64,000 bases of DNA, taken from NCBI GenBank assembly GCA_031002005.1, contig CM061921.1, positions 177,948,935-178,012,934 on the forward strand, read 5' to 3'. A program made the position numbers and the translations under genes. Source of the DNA: Vandiemenella viatica. Its lineage: Eukaryota > Arthropoda > Insecta > Orthoptera > Morabidae. Each line of letters opens with the position of its first letter. The stretch's first letter is position 1. This document shows positions 12,144 to 21,566 of the stretch, one piece after another. The notes under the pieces were generated by a model. It saw only the letters and a program-made list of their open reading frames with translations. It ran no database searches and was not told the origin of the DNA.

Positions 12144-12507
12144 CAGGGCCACCGTAAGCGGGCGTGCAAGGCGTGCACCGCACGCGGGCGGCAGGTCGAG
12201 GGGGGGGCGGCAAATCGAGTGATCGACAGTCGCCGCCCCGGGATAGTTGTCATTCCATTGTCACCGCGACGAAATTTGCAGCCTATTATGGAGCGGGCGA
12301 CCATTTTTTTTTTTTTTTTAGCTCAACAGCTGCTTCAGGCGGCCGGCAACAATGGGGGCGGCAAATAATGTTTGAAGGGGCGGCAATATCACATTCTTTT
12401 TTTGACCCGGTTCGGAAAATTCCTAGATCCACCACTGGCTGTAGTTAGATAGGGGGTGGCATAATCGGTATTGCACGCGGGCGATCAAACAGCTAGCGGC
12501 GGGCCTG
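12144..12507. mobile_element. hAT-type MITE, 364 bp, GC-rich
   Basis: The ends read CAGGGCCACCG on the left and, on the opposite strand, CAGGCCCGCCG. They are flanked by a perfect 8-bp duplication GATATAAT (12136-12143 and 12508-12515), the signature of hAT transposition. The interior is far more GC-rich than its surroundings and non-coding; open frames within it are by-products of the GC content. It is non-autonomous and would need a hAT transposase in trans. Confidence 0.85.
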
Positions 12508-12515
12508 GATATAAT

Positions 12516-13046
12516 TGTTTTAACACCTGAAGACAGTAGCACAGTAGTGGAAAAGCACTGGTAGCGCTCAAACATATATCGACAATCCGCCGTGGAAACT
12601 ACTGTGAAGAATTAGAAAGGAGAAAAGGGTAGCCGGTTTGAACAATACGGTAGCTGCCTAAGTACATATATAGATGATAACGAAATATACAGTTGTGCTT
12701 GGCAATTCAACAACATTTCTCTGTACTTTCTCGATGCTAGTAATAGAATAACACAGTAATAGAGAGTTTTGTATATGCGTCAAAATTTGACCTACGAATC
12801 GCAGACTACCGAAACATACCATGCTTTGTTCAGTTACGGTGAAGTAATTCAGTCCACCAACCTTATCAAGATTGGGTAACTTACTTTGTACGCATGGACA
12901 AGTGTATTCTTTTTGTTCGTTATGCCCATTGTTGCCACTTATATCACCATATTCAAACTACGTCAATATCGCACTCTCTAAACAATTTGCAGAACTTTTT
13001 AATTTACTAGAGCTTACTGCAACCACAACAAACAAAAAACTACTAC
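12516..13046. other. No recognised gene
   Basis: AT-rich sequence between the hAT MITE and the gypsy element, with no motif identified. Confidence 0.4.
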
Positions 13047-13051
13047 AGTTG
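13047..13051. repeat. Target-site duplication AGTTG (left)
   Basis: AGTTG directly before the 5' LTR is repeated at 18350-18354 directly after the 3' LTR. Five bases is the usual duplication for Ty3/gypsy integrases. Confidence 0.92.
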
Positions 13052-13256
13052 TGTTCAGTCTGCCAGTAAAGGCCCCTGCCAGGCAGACCTCACACACAAC
13101 GCGCCTGCACGCCGGGATACATATACGACTCCAAACAGGCGCAGAGGCATCAAAACCAACCAGGAAAACAAATAGAATCATCTAGAGGCTAAGTGGGACT
13201 ATTTCTTACAGAGGTCGCCGTACTACCACACAACGGAATTCCTGCACCAGGCCGCC

Positions 13257-13264
13257 TATATAAG
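13257..13264 (+). promoter_or_regulatory. TATA box of the gypsy LTR
   Basis: TATATAAG sits mid-LTR in a GC-rich context, 206 bases after the LTR start and upstream of the AATAAA. It probably sets the genomic RNA start roughly 25-30 bases downstream. Confidence 0.65.
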
Positions 13265-13457
13265 CGTAGCCGGCCGCTCCACCGCCAGTTCCGGCCTGAC
13301 CGCGGAACCAGCTTCAACTACAGAAGACCACCGGAAGTTCGCGAGAAGTAGAAGCCGTCTCTCTCTACCCCGGATCAGGACCAGGCTAAATTTCTCGACG
13401 GTCATCCGCTAACTGTACCACATTTGTTATTGTTTACCAGTGTTTTGTGTACATAGT

Positions 13458-13463
13458 AATAAA
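13458..13463 (+). promoter_or_regulatory. Polyadenylation signal AATAAA in LTR
   Basis: AATAAA lies 32 bases before the LTR end. The copy in the 3' LTR (18312-18317) would direct polyadenylation of the element's RNA. Confidence 0.65.
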
Positions 13464-13496
13464 CCTCAAGGAACCATTAAGTGTTGTTCACTTCAG

Positions 13497-13514
13497 TGGC
13501 GACAAGGTTGGGAT
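13497..13514 (+). other. Primer-binding site
   Basis: TGGCGACAAGGTTGGGAT begins one base after the 5' LTR. The initial TGG complements a tRNA CCA end, as expected for the minus-strand primer. TGGCGAC is compatible with an Arg-type tRNA end, but I cannot assign the tRNA without a tRNA set. Confidence 0.65.
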
Positions 13515-13531
13515 AAGAACTCTCGACCATC

Positions 13532-16500
13532 ATGGCTACGCCAGCAGCACCTACGGAATGGCAACAGTTCCTCCAAGGACTTCTACATCAGTTCTTCGAA
13601 TCTCAGAGACAACTGATTGTGGAAGTCAGGAATCTCCGCCAACCCACGGCCCCGCCTCCGTTCCCAGCATTCAACGACGACGTCGAAGAATGGGAGACCT
13701 ACGAGAAGCGCATAAAACAACACTTCGCAATTCATCACATATCCAAAGAAGAAGACCAGCGTGCATATTTCCTTTCCTGGAACCAATCGAAGATGTATGT
13801 CTTGCTCACCAAACTTCAGCCACAAGACCCCGACACCCTCACCTTCACGACCATCTGTACGACACTGAATGCATACTACAGACGCCGGTACCATGTCGTC
13901 GCGGCCCGCGTCGAATTCTATCAATGCCGGAAGAAGCCCGATCAGACGTATCGCCAGTGGGCTGCCGAACTCCAAGGCCTTAGCAGAAAATGTAAGTTTC
14001 AAACTCGTTGTTCCCACGAATCCTACGCCGACGACATGGTGCGTGATCACATCATACAGGCTGCACCAGATGCCGCACTCCGGCATGACGCCCTCAAGTT
14101 AGAGGACCCATCCCTGGAGCAGGTCATCGAACTTGCCTACAAATTCGAAATATCTACGGCCGCAGATCGCCGCCTGGAGTCCTGGGCGGATGTGGCCGCA
14201 ATCCGAACCGACGTAGAGGACACACAGGACGTCGCCGCCATCCAGAGCTCCCAGTCGCGCTCCTCCCGACACCACAACCGGGGACCGCTTCCTCAGAAGG
14301 ACATCGAACCGGCCCGTTCCGGCAGGGGCACCAAGTCTCGGCAGCAGCAGCGGATCCCGCAGCGCCGACGCCGCAGCCCGCTCCGCCTACCCTCCTGCCC
14401 CGCCTGTTATTCAGCACATGAGAGGGAAAATTGTCCGGATCGTTGGGCTGAATGCTCACGTTGCGGCAAGGAAGGACACCTGGCGTCCGTCTGCCGCACC
14501 AACACCACCAATGCCAATCCCGGCTCTCGCCGCCCAGGGTCTTACCAAGACAGGTTGAGCGGCGCACCTATGGATATCAATCAGGTAGACACTTCCACAG
14601 CATCCAAACTTTTTATTGACGTTACGGTCAATGGCAAGCCCCTGCGCCTACAAGTCGACACAGGAGCAGCAGTCTCATTGCTTAATTATACTACTTATGT
14701 GCAAATTGGCTCGCCCCCCCTCTCGCCGGCCCCCAAGCGCCTCCTGACATACAACAAACAGGAAATAGCACTCCTGGGACAATTCACAGCAAACGTCATG
14801 TATAAGTCTGTACATCGTTCAGTCCCCTTTTTAGTAGTTAACAGTTCTCTCACAGCAGACTTATTTGGACTGGACGCTTTCCGCTTATTCGGATTTTCAA
14901 TTGAGGATAACATACACCTCGTATCTCAGCATGTTCCTTTTCCTGAAGTGGACGCCCTTTGCACCGAGTTTCAGGACCTGTTCTCACCAGGCGTCGGCTG
15001 TGCAAAGGACTTCGAAGCATCACTCCAACTCCGGCCGGACGTACGGCCTCGATACTTCCGGGCACGCCAGGTACCCGTAGCGCTTCAACAACCACTTCAG
15101 GAAGAACTTCAACGTCTCCAAGACGAAGGGATCCTCCAGCCGGTGCGGTTCAGCCCCTGGGCCACGCCGTTGGTCATAGTTCAGAAGCCAGGACGCCGCT
15201 TACGTCTCTGTGGTGACTTTAAGACCACCGTCAACCCGCATCTGCTGGTAGACGATTATCCACTTCCGAGACCGGACGACCTCTTCCGTAAACTAGCAGG
15301 AGGTACCTACTTTACAAAAATTGACCTGGCAGAAGCATACCTTCAAATCCCTTTGGATATCCAGTCCCGACAATACACAGTCATCAACACTCCCTCTGGC
15401 CTCTTCCAACTCAACCGGCTCATGTTCGGCTTGGCCAGTGCTCCAGCGATTTTTCAACGGTATCTCGAACAACTTCTCCAGGATATTCCGGGATGCATCA
15501 ACTATCTCGACGACATAGTCGTCACGGGACCCTCCGCCGCCGAACACATGACCAACCTCCGCCTACTCTTCCTCCGCCTACTCTTCCTCCGCCTCCGGGC
15601 AGCAGGATTGAAATGCAACCTTTCCAAGTGTCAATTTTTTCAACAATCCATTTCCTACCTGGGTCACATCATCGCTCAGGAAGGCATTTCCCCAGCATTT
15701 TCCTATGTGGACGCTATTTCCAACTTACCTCGGCCTCAGGATCTACATCAGTTGAAATCTTTTTTAGGCAAGATTTCATACTACAGAAAATTTATACCCT
15801 CAGCAGCACAAGTGGCAGCACCCCTGTACCACCTCTGTCGCAAGAATGTCCCGTTCCGTTGGACCCCAGCTTGCGAGACCGCATTCCACACCCTTAAACA
15901 GCAGCTCAAGTCCGCAGCATGCCTCATGCCATACACTCCAAACCTCCCCTTGATACTTGCCACAGATGCATCCGATTACGGTGTGGGGGCAGTTCTGTCT
16001 CATAAATTACCAGATGGCACGGAACGCCCCGTAGCCTACATCTCCAAAGCCCTATCGGCTGCTCAGCTTAAATATTCTCAAATCGAGAAAGAGGCGCTAG
16101 CTATTGTTTTTGCCTGCTCCAAATTCTATTCCCTTTTATATGGGATTTCTTTTCATCTCATTACCGACCACAAGCCACTCCTATCACTATTTGATCCGTC
16201 CACACGTCTGCCTACCAAAACATCCCACCGCATCCAGCGTTGGGCACTATTCCTGTCCCAGTTCAGATATACCATGCATTTCCGTACCACCTCCAGGCAT
16301 GCCAATGCAGACACCTTATCCAGACTACCGCAGGGACCAGACCTTGCCTTCGACAAGTCGGAACTTCTGGTGTTCCAGATCGACGATGACATACAAGAAG
16401 CACTGAAGACATTTCCAGTCACGGCCTCAAAAGTCGCGGCAGCCACAGGGGAGGACCCCCTCCTCCGTGTCATCCGACACCACATCCAACACGGGTGGCA

Positions 16501-17923
16501 AACACGTTCCCCTCCACGCCATCATCAAGACCTCAAGTTCTACTACTCCATCCGCCACCAGCTCTCAGTAGTAGAGGGAGTGCTCCTCCGCACAGAACCA
16601 AATTCCACCCCGAGGGTCGTCGTTCCGAGATCCCTACAACCGACAATCCTCCAAACTCTCCACCAAGGACACTGGGGAATTGCCCGCACCAAATCCCTTG
16701 CCAGACGCCATGATTTCTGGATCGGCCTTACCACGGATGTCACGAAGATGGTGCGGCGCTGTACCATCTGTGCCCAACAACTGCCCCGCCCCCCTCAAAA
16801 GTTCCTTTCCTGGCCGGCACCGTCCGGACCCTGGGAACGCATTCACCTCGACTTCGCTGGCCCATTCCTAGGCCACCAGTGGCTCCTAGTGACGGATGCC
16901 TTTTCCCACTTCCCATATGTCGTCCGTTGCTCCACAATCACCACAGAGGTCACCATTTCAGCCCTCACGAAGATCTTTTCCATCGAAGGATTACCATACG
17001 CTATCGTCACAGATAACGGACCGCAATTTCGAAGTCGGGAATTCCTATCCTTCTGTACCGCCAACAATATCCAACACCTCCTCACCCCGCCCTTCCACCC
17101 CCAATCTAACGGGGAGGCGGAACGGCTAGTCAGAACATTCAAAACCCAAATTACCAAATACACCACAAGTCACAAACTCGAAGAGGCATTGACACTCTTC
17201 CTCAGTTCCTATCGAACCACTCCAGTGGGGGCCAAAAGCCCGGCGGAATTGCTGCATGGCCGCCAACCTCGCACTCGCCTCCATCTCCTCTTACCCCCGC
17301 CCAAAGTACAGGTACCTTCGGGCCCATTCCGTTTCACCCCGGGCTCCCTAGTCTGGGCCCGCGGGTTTGGCTCCCGGGCCGGTTGGCTTCCGGGGGTCAT
17401 CCAGCGGCCCCGGGGCCGCCAACTGTTCGACGTCAGCCTGGATGGCCGGATAGTGCGACGCCATCGAAACCAACTACGTCTCCGCTACCCCACGGCACCG
17501 TCCTCTTCCACCACGCCACGGCCATCCACTTCTTCCTCTCCTTCCCTGCCACCTCCACCACTCCTGCCGTCTAACCGTTGCTCAGGGACAATTACAGCGC
17601 CACCACCGACGCCACAACCTGTCGGTCGCTCCGACACCCTTCAGCCGCAGCCTCTCGACCACCTGCGGGGACCATCTTCAGCGCCCCCCGTACAGCCCCC
17701 GGCCATCGACGCCGACGAACCGATGCCGTTAGCTCCACAAGTTCCTCCACCACAACCTGCACCACGACGCAGGTCGGCACGCATCGCCAGGGGAACAGCT
17801 CCATACTCCCCCGGAGGTAGCCTTCATAGTCTGCTCCAGGGCGCCGCGGCAGACGACCTCGCAGACGTCGCAGACATCGCTTCCCCCCCCCCCGGGAGGG
17901 AGGTATGTTCAGTCTGCCAGTAA
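13532..17923 (+). CDS. Gag-Pol polyprotein of the young gypsy element
   Basis: One 1463-codon frame encodes Gag, protease, RT, RNase H and integrase without a frameshift between gag and pol. Gag fills residues 1 to about 330. It ends in two zinc-knuckle-like motifs, CPACYSAHERENC (289-301) and CSRCGKEGHLASVC (308-321), after a basic stretch. The protease active site VDTGAA is at 375-380. RT spans about 520-715 with the first catalytic Asp in FTKIDLAEAY (598) and YLDD at 658-661. RNase H has TDASDYGVGAVL (Asp 812), IEKEAL and ADTLSR. Integrase has an H-x2-H...C-x2-C finger (1044, 1047, 1077, 1080) and D1107, D1161, E1197 with 35 residues between the last two. A GPY/F-like region (about 1270-1320) precedes a Pro/Ser-rich tail. 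The ATG at 13532 follows the primer site by 17 bases. The stop lies within the 3' LTR. A 15-bp tandem duplication adds five residues after YLDD (see findings). Confidence 0.96.
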   Translation: MATPAAPTEWQQFLQGLLHQFFESQRQLIVEVRNLRQPTAPPPFPAFNDDVEEWETYEKRIKQHFAIHHISKEEDQRAYFLSWNQSKMYVLLTKLQPQDPDTLTFTTICTTLNAYYRRRYHVVAARVEFYQCRKKPDQTYRQWAAELQGLSRKCKFQTRCSHESYADDMVRDHIIQAAPDAALRHDALKLEDPSLEQVIELAYKFEISTAADRRLESWADVAAIRTDVEDTQDVAAIQSSQSRSSRHHNRGPLPQKDIEPARSGRGTKSRQQQRIPQRRRRSPLRLPSCPACYSAHERENCPDRWAECSRCGKEGHLASVCRTNTTNANPGSRRPGSYQDRLSGAPMDINQVDTSTASKLFIDVTVNGKPLRLQVDTGAAVSLLNYTTYVQIGSPPLSPAPKRLLTYNKQEIALLGQFTANVMYKSVHRSVPFLVVNSSLTADLFGLDAFRLFGFSIEDNIHLVSQHVPFPEVDALCTEFQDLFSPGVGCAKDFEASLQLRPDVRPRYFRARQVPVALQQPLQEELQRLQDEGILQPVRFSPWATPLVIVQKPGRRLRLCGDFKTTVNPHLLVDDYPLPRPDDLFRKLAGGTYFTKIDLAEAYLQIPLDIQSRQYTVINTPSGLFQLNRLMFGLASAPAIFQRYLEQLLQDIPGCINYLDDIVVTGPSAAEHMTNLRLLFLRLLFLRLRAAGLKCNLSKCQFFQQSISYLGHIIAQEGISPAFSYVDAISNLPRPQDLHQLKSFLGKISYYRKFIPSAAQVAAPLYHLCRKNVPFRWTPACETAFHTLKQQLKSAACLMPYTPNLPLILATDASDYGVGAVLSHKLPDGTERPVAYISKALSAAQLKYSQIEKEALAIVFACSKFYSLLYGISFHLITDHKPLLSLFDPSTRLPTKTSHRIQRWALFLSQFRYTMHFRTTSRHANADTLSRLPQGPDLAFDKSELLVFQIDDDIQEALKTFPVTASKVAAATGEDPLLRVIRHHIQHGWQTRSPPRHHQDLKFYYSIRHQLSVVEGVLLRTEPNSTPRVVVPRSLQPTILQTLHQGHWGIARTKSLARRHDFWIGLTTDVTKMVRRCTICAQQLPRPPQKFLSWPAPSGPWERIHLDFAGPFLGHQWLLVTDAFSHFPYVVRCSTITTEVTISALTKIFSIEGLPYAIVTDNGPQFRSREFLSFCTANNIQHLLTPPFHPQSNGEAERLVRTFKTQITKYTTSHKLEEALTLFLSSYRTTPVGAKSPAELLHGRQPRTRLHLLLPPPKVQVPSGPFRFTPGSLVWARGFGSRAGWLPGVIQRPRGRQLFDVSLDGRIVRRHRNQLRLRYPTAPSSSTTPRPSTSSSPSLPPPPLLPSNRCSGTITAPPPTPQPVGRSDTLQPQPLDHLRGPSSAPPVQPPAIDADEPMPLAPQVPPPQPAPRRRSARIARGTAPYSPGGSLHSLLQGAAADDLADVADIASPPPGREVCSVCQ
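15556..15585 (+). repeat. 15-bp tandem duplication inside RT
   Basis: CCTCCGCCTACTCTT occurs twice in direct succession, giving LRLLFLRLLFLR about 15 residues after YLDD. Relatives normally have one copy of this helix segment. The reading frame is kept. Confidence 0.85.
17894..17903 (+). other. Polypurine tract of young gypsy element
   Basis: GGGAGGGAGG lies two bases before the 3' LTR TG, the expected plus-strand priming site. It lies inside the coding frame. Confidence 0.8.
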
Positions 17924-18349
17924 AGGCCCCTGCCAGGCAGACCTCACACACAACGCGCCTGCACGCCGGGATACATATACGACTCCAAACAGGCGCAGAG
18001 GCATCAAAACCAACCAGGAAAACAAATAGAATCATCTAGAGGCTAAGTGGGACTATTTCTTACAGAGGTCGCCGTACTACCACACAACGGAATTCCTGCA
18101 CCAGGCCGCCTATATAAGCGTAGCCGGCCGCTCCACCGCCAGTTCCGGCCTGACCGCGGAACCAGCTTCAACTACAGAAGACCACCGGAAGTTCGCGAGA
18201 AGTAGAAGCCGTCTCTCTCTACCCCGGATCAGGACCAGGCTAAATTTCTCGACGGTCATCCGCTAACTGTACCACATTTGTTATTGTTTACCAGTGTTTT
18301 GTGTACATAGTAATAAACCTCAAGGAACCATTAAGTGTTGTTCACTTCA
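17906..18349 (+). repeat. 3' LTR (444 bp)
   Basis: Same length and apparently the same sequence as the 5' LTR. It is followed directly by the AGTTG duplication at 18350-18354. Confidence 0.95.
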
Positions 18350-18354
18350 AGTTG

Positions 18355-18796
18355 TTTCCAAGATCGTTTAAAAAAATATGTACCATTAATACAATTCTTG
18401 CAAGACGTTCGATAATATCTCGATTGATAGAGGCTTCGCCTTCTACAACACTTTGGAATCACGTATTCATTAACAAATCTGTTTCGATACTCCCTAGCAC
18501 TGATCTCTATTAAGAGGAGACTCTGGGCTCCAGTGTCGAAAGCTTTCTCAAGTGCCACCCCCCCCCCCCACCCCAAGATAAAAAAATAAGGCCCGCTGTG
18601 TTTCACTCAATATATTTTCCCGAAGTCCGTGTTGGCTTTGTATAATTAATTTTTTATCGTCCAAAATTTGATGTTCTCGAGTATGACATGCAACAGAAAT
18701 CTACTGCAGACACATGTTAGAGAAATCAGTCAGTAGATCGTTCGATCTTTTTGATATCTTATTTAAAAGTAAGAGTTACCTGTACGATTTTCAAAT
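18355..18796. other. No recognised gene
   Basis: Short open frames only. A run of about ten C residues lies near 18558-18570. Confidence 0.4.
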
Positions 18797-19044
18797 TGGA
18801 CCGAGAGTGGTGGATGAGCGGTTAACGCTCTGGCCTCGCATTCACGAGGACACAGGTTCGAATCATTGTCCTGACATCCAGATTTGGGTTTTCCATGGTT
18901 TCCCTAAATCACTCCAGGCAAATGCAGGGGTGCTTCCTTCGAAAGGTCATGGCCGAATTCCTTCCCCTTCCTTGATCCCAGTCCCATCCCGCCTCTAATG
19001 ACCTCGACGTCGCACAGGCCTAAAGCCATAAGTAAAAAAAAAAA
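18797..19044 (+). repeat. SINE family A, copy 2 (full length)
   Basis: This is the best complete copy. A tRNA-derived head has an A-box-like TGGATGAGCGG (18811-18821) and a B-box GGTTCGAATCA (18855-18865). The family A body, the TAATGACCTCGACGTCG tail domain and an A-rich end follow. TCAAAT at 18791-18796 recurs at 19045-19050, a possible short target duplication. The A and B boxes would act as an internal RNA polymerase III promoter. Mobilisation would need LINE machinery. Confidence 0.85.
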
Positions 19045-19050
19045 TCAAAT

Positions 19051-20377
19051 CTGAAGTTACTTTTTACGAGAACGGTTTGGTTTCAGTTTCATTCTCTGAG
19101 AATACTCTTATTGTATTACTATCGGGACCCGGTAATTTCCTCCACTTCAGTAGCTCTAGCTGTTTTTTACTACCTGTAGAGTAGAGGTTTCAGACGTTTT
19201 TCTCACGCCTCTTCCCTCCACTCCCATCCACCGCCACAATTTTATTAGTACTAGTATTATTATGCCTACTTCTCAGTACTAACAATGATATCTCAGAGGA
19301 GACTCACTAAGTATATGATGTTAGAGGCGCTGAAGGAGACGATACTTTCGACGGTGTAGAGCTATGATATCGTCCACACGGGCGGCGAAGCTACCTCAAA
19401 TCCCGCGCCCCAAGTTTGGAAACCTGTACTGTAGAGAGTATTCATAACGACAGCCATATTCTCTTTAAACAGTGAATTTTAAATTTGCTTTTAAATGCAT
19501 CACCTTTGAAGCAGTGTGCTATGTCCTTACGACGGCTGAACGTCACACGGCGGAAGGGCGGTCCATAGGAGACGGTCACAAGCAACCCGAAGCAAGTCCA
19601 AGGAGCAGGCCGAACGTAATCCAAGAGACGCGCACTGGCAGAGTCCGAAGTCCAAAGAGAGTACCGAAACGTAGCCGAGAACGAGCACTGTCAAGAGTCC
19701 GAGAGGCGATTCACAGTAAGACGGAGACACGACCGAAGCGCAATGAACACCGAACTGTCGAGTTGAGCTGCGCTGGCTTTATTTATATGCGGCAGGTCGC
19801 CTCCGATATGACGCGGTGGCGATGGTTAGCCCGCTGCCAGCGCCGTCTATATGTTGTCCACATCCATGCCCTATACTGGGCATGCGGCGATGTCGGGACG
19901 GGATACCAGACAGTGTTTATTACTCTTATATCCATTGTGTATTAGAGCTGTCATGCTGTTTGCATTGTAACTGAATTTTCTTAGGTACAACCAATCTATT
20001 TTTTTTTTTTAGATGTTTTTAGAAAGAGAATTAAAGAGGGAATAGTTAAATGCCTCACAATAATATTTTCCACTCAGCTCAATTAAGCTTTCAAGTACCC
20101 TAGTGTTCTCTGTTCTGAAATGCGCCTAAATTCTTCTTTGCTTTCATTACCGTGGAGAATCTTTCCCTGCCATAGTTATCTTCTTCAGCATATGACTGTC
20201 GATAACATCCTTAATTACACAGGGGAACATATTTTTTTTTGGTACCTAAGAATATTTTAACGAATTCTTAGGTACTTTTCACTGATAAATTCAAAAATAA
20301 CTTCTGTTTTTCTCTATCATGTCTAGTTTTTTTTACTGTACTCATTTTCATTTGGCTCTAATGCATTGTAAAGCATG
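19051..20377. other. No recognised gene; GC-rich patch
   Basis: The stretch 19540-19910 is clearly more GC-rich than its surroundings and has a 157-codon plus-strand frame (19472-19945) rich in Arg, with no domain I recognise. It could be part of a GC-rich element such as an LTR, but no terminal repeats were found. Confidence 0.4.
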
Positions 20378-21566
20378 CACTGAAAAGCCAAAGAAACTGC
20401 TACACCTGCCTAACATCTTGTAGGGCCCCCGCGAGCACGCAGAAGTGCCGCAAAACGACGTGGCATGGACTCGACTAAAGTCTGAAGTAGTGCTGGAGAG
20501 ACTTGACACCATGAATCCTGCAGGGCTGTCCATAAATCCTTAAGAGTACGAGGGCGTGGAGATCTATTCTGAACGGCACGTTGCAAGGTATCTCAAATAT
20601 GCTCAATAATGTTCATGTCTGGGGAGTTTGGAGACCAGCGGAGGTGTTTTAACTCAGAAGTGTGTTCCTGGAGCCAATCTGTACCAATTCTGGACGTGTG
20701 GGGTGTCGCATTGTCCTGCTGGAATTGCCAAAGTCCGTCGGAATGCACAATGGAGATGAATGGATGCAGGTAATCAGCTAGGATGCATATGTACGTGTCA
20801 ACTGGTCAACTGTCAAAGTTGTATCTAGACGTATCAGGGCTCCTATGTCACTCCAACTGCACACGCCCCACACCATTACAGAGCCTCCACTAGCTTGAAC
20901 AGTCCCCTGCCGACATGCAGGGTCCATGAATTCATGAGGTTGTCTCCATACCCGTACACGTCCATCCACTCGATACAATTGGAAACGAGACTCGTCAGAC
21001 CAGGCAACATGTTTTCAATCATCAACGGTCCAATGTTGGTGTTGACGGCCCCAGGCGAGGCGTAAAACTTTGTGTCGTACACTCAGCAAGTGTTGATGTT
21101 TCGTTGAATGGTTCGCACGCTGACACTTGTTGATGGCCCAGCATTGAAACCTGCAGCAATTAGCGGAAGGGTTGCACTTCTGTCGCGTGAATGACTATCT
21201 TCAGTCATCGTTGGTCCCGTTCCTGCAGGATCTTTTTCCGGCCGCAGCGATGTTGGAGAGTTGATGTTTTACCGGTATCCCGATATTCACGGTGCACTCG
21301 TGAAATGGTCGTACGGGAAAATCCCCATTTCATCGCTACCTCGGAGATGCTGTGTCCCATCTCTCTTGCGTCGACTATAACATCACGTTCAAACTCACTT
21401 AAATCGTGATAACCTGCCATTGTAGCAGCAGTAACCAATCTAACGCCTGAGCCAGACACCTGCTGTCATATATAGGCGAAACTGACCGCAGCACCCTACT
21501 CTGAGTGTTTGCATATCTCTGTGTTTGCATATGCATGCCTATACCAGTTTCTTTGGCTCTTCAGTG
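20378..21566 (-). mobile_element. Tc1-like transposon with broken transposase
   Basis: The 1189-bp element ends in inverted repeats CACTGAAAAGCCAAAGAAAC (left) and CACTGAAGAGCCAAAGAAAC (right, opposite strand). It is followed by TA at 21567-21568; the left TA appears mutated. Minus-strand frames give a helix-turn-helix region starting MAGYHDLSEFERDVIVDAR (to about 21205). A middle part follows with RVRVWRQPHEF and GGSVMVWG (20978-20800). The DDE segment has FQQDNATPHTS (second Asp) and NSPDMNIIEHI (Glu), about 34 residues apart, and the C-terminal LQTLVESMPRRFAALLRARGG-type end lies near 20420-20490. Several frameshifts and a stop just after IIEHI inactivate it. Confidence 0.9.

Larger units (their letters stand above)
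13052..13495 (+). repeat. 5' LTR (444 bp)
   Basis: It starts TGTTCAGTCTGCC and ends GTTCACTTCA. The U3 holds a TATA box, TATATAAG at 13257-13264, and R/U5 holds AATAAA at 13458-13463, so the TATA-to-polyA order is as expected. It looks identical to 17906-18349. Confidence 0.95.
13052..18349 (+). mobile_element. Complete, young Ty3/gypsy retrotransposon
   Basis: A 5298-bp element with 444-bp LTRs starting TG and ending CA, a 5-bp target duplication, a primer-binding site, a single gag-pol frame and a polypurine tract. The two LTRs match at every position I compared, which implies a very recent insertion because LTRs are identical when formed. No env-like frame is present. It is much more GC- and codon-biased than the surrounding AT-rich DNA. 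Everything needed for autonomous retrotransposition appears present in outline. Confidence 0.95.

Noticed and set aside
13447..18035. Many other open frames overlapping the gypsy gag-pol on both strands
   Set aside because: They are shadows created by the GC-rich, stop-poor coding sequence. None has a retroelement domain in its own frame.
18797..18880. tRNA genes at the A/B boxes in the SINEs (also 32800-32860 and 59893-59977)
   Set aside because: The boxes are present, but the acceptor and anticodon stems do not pair and SINE bodies follow. They are tRNA-derived SINE heads.
19472..19945. 157-codon Arg-rich plus-strand frame
   Set aside because: No domain is recognised; a GC-rich patch lowers stop frequency. 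Kept as unassigned sequence only.
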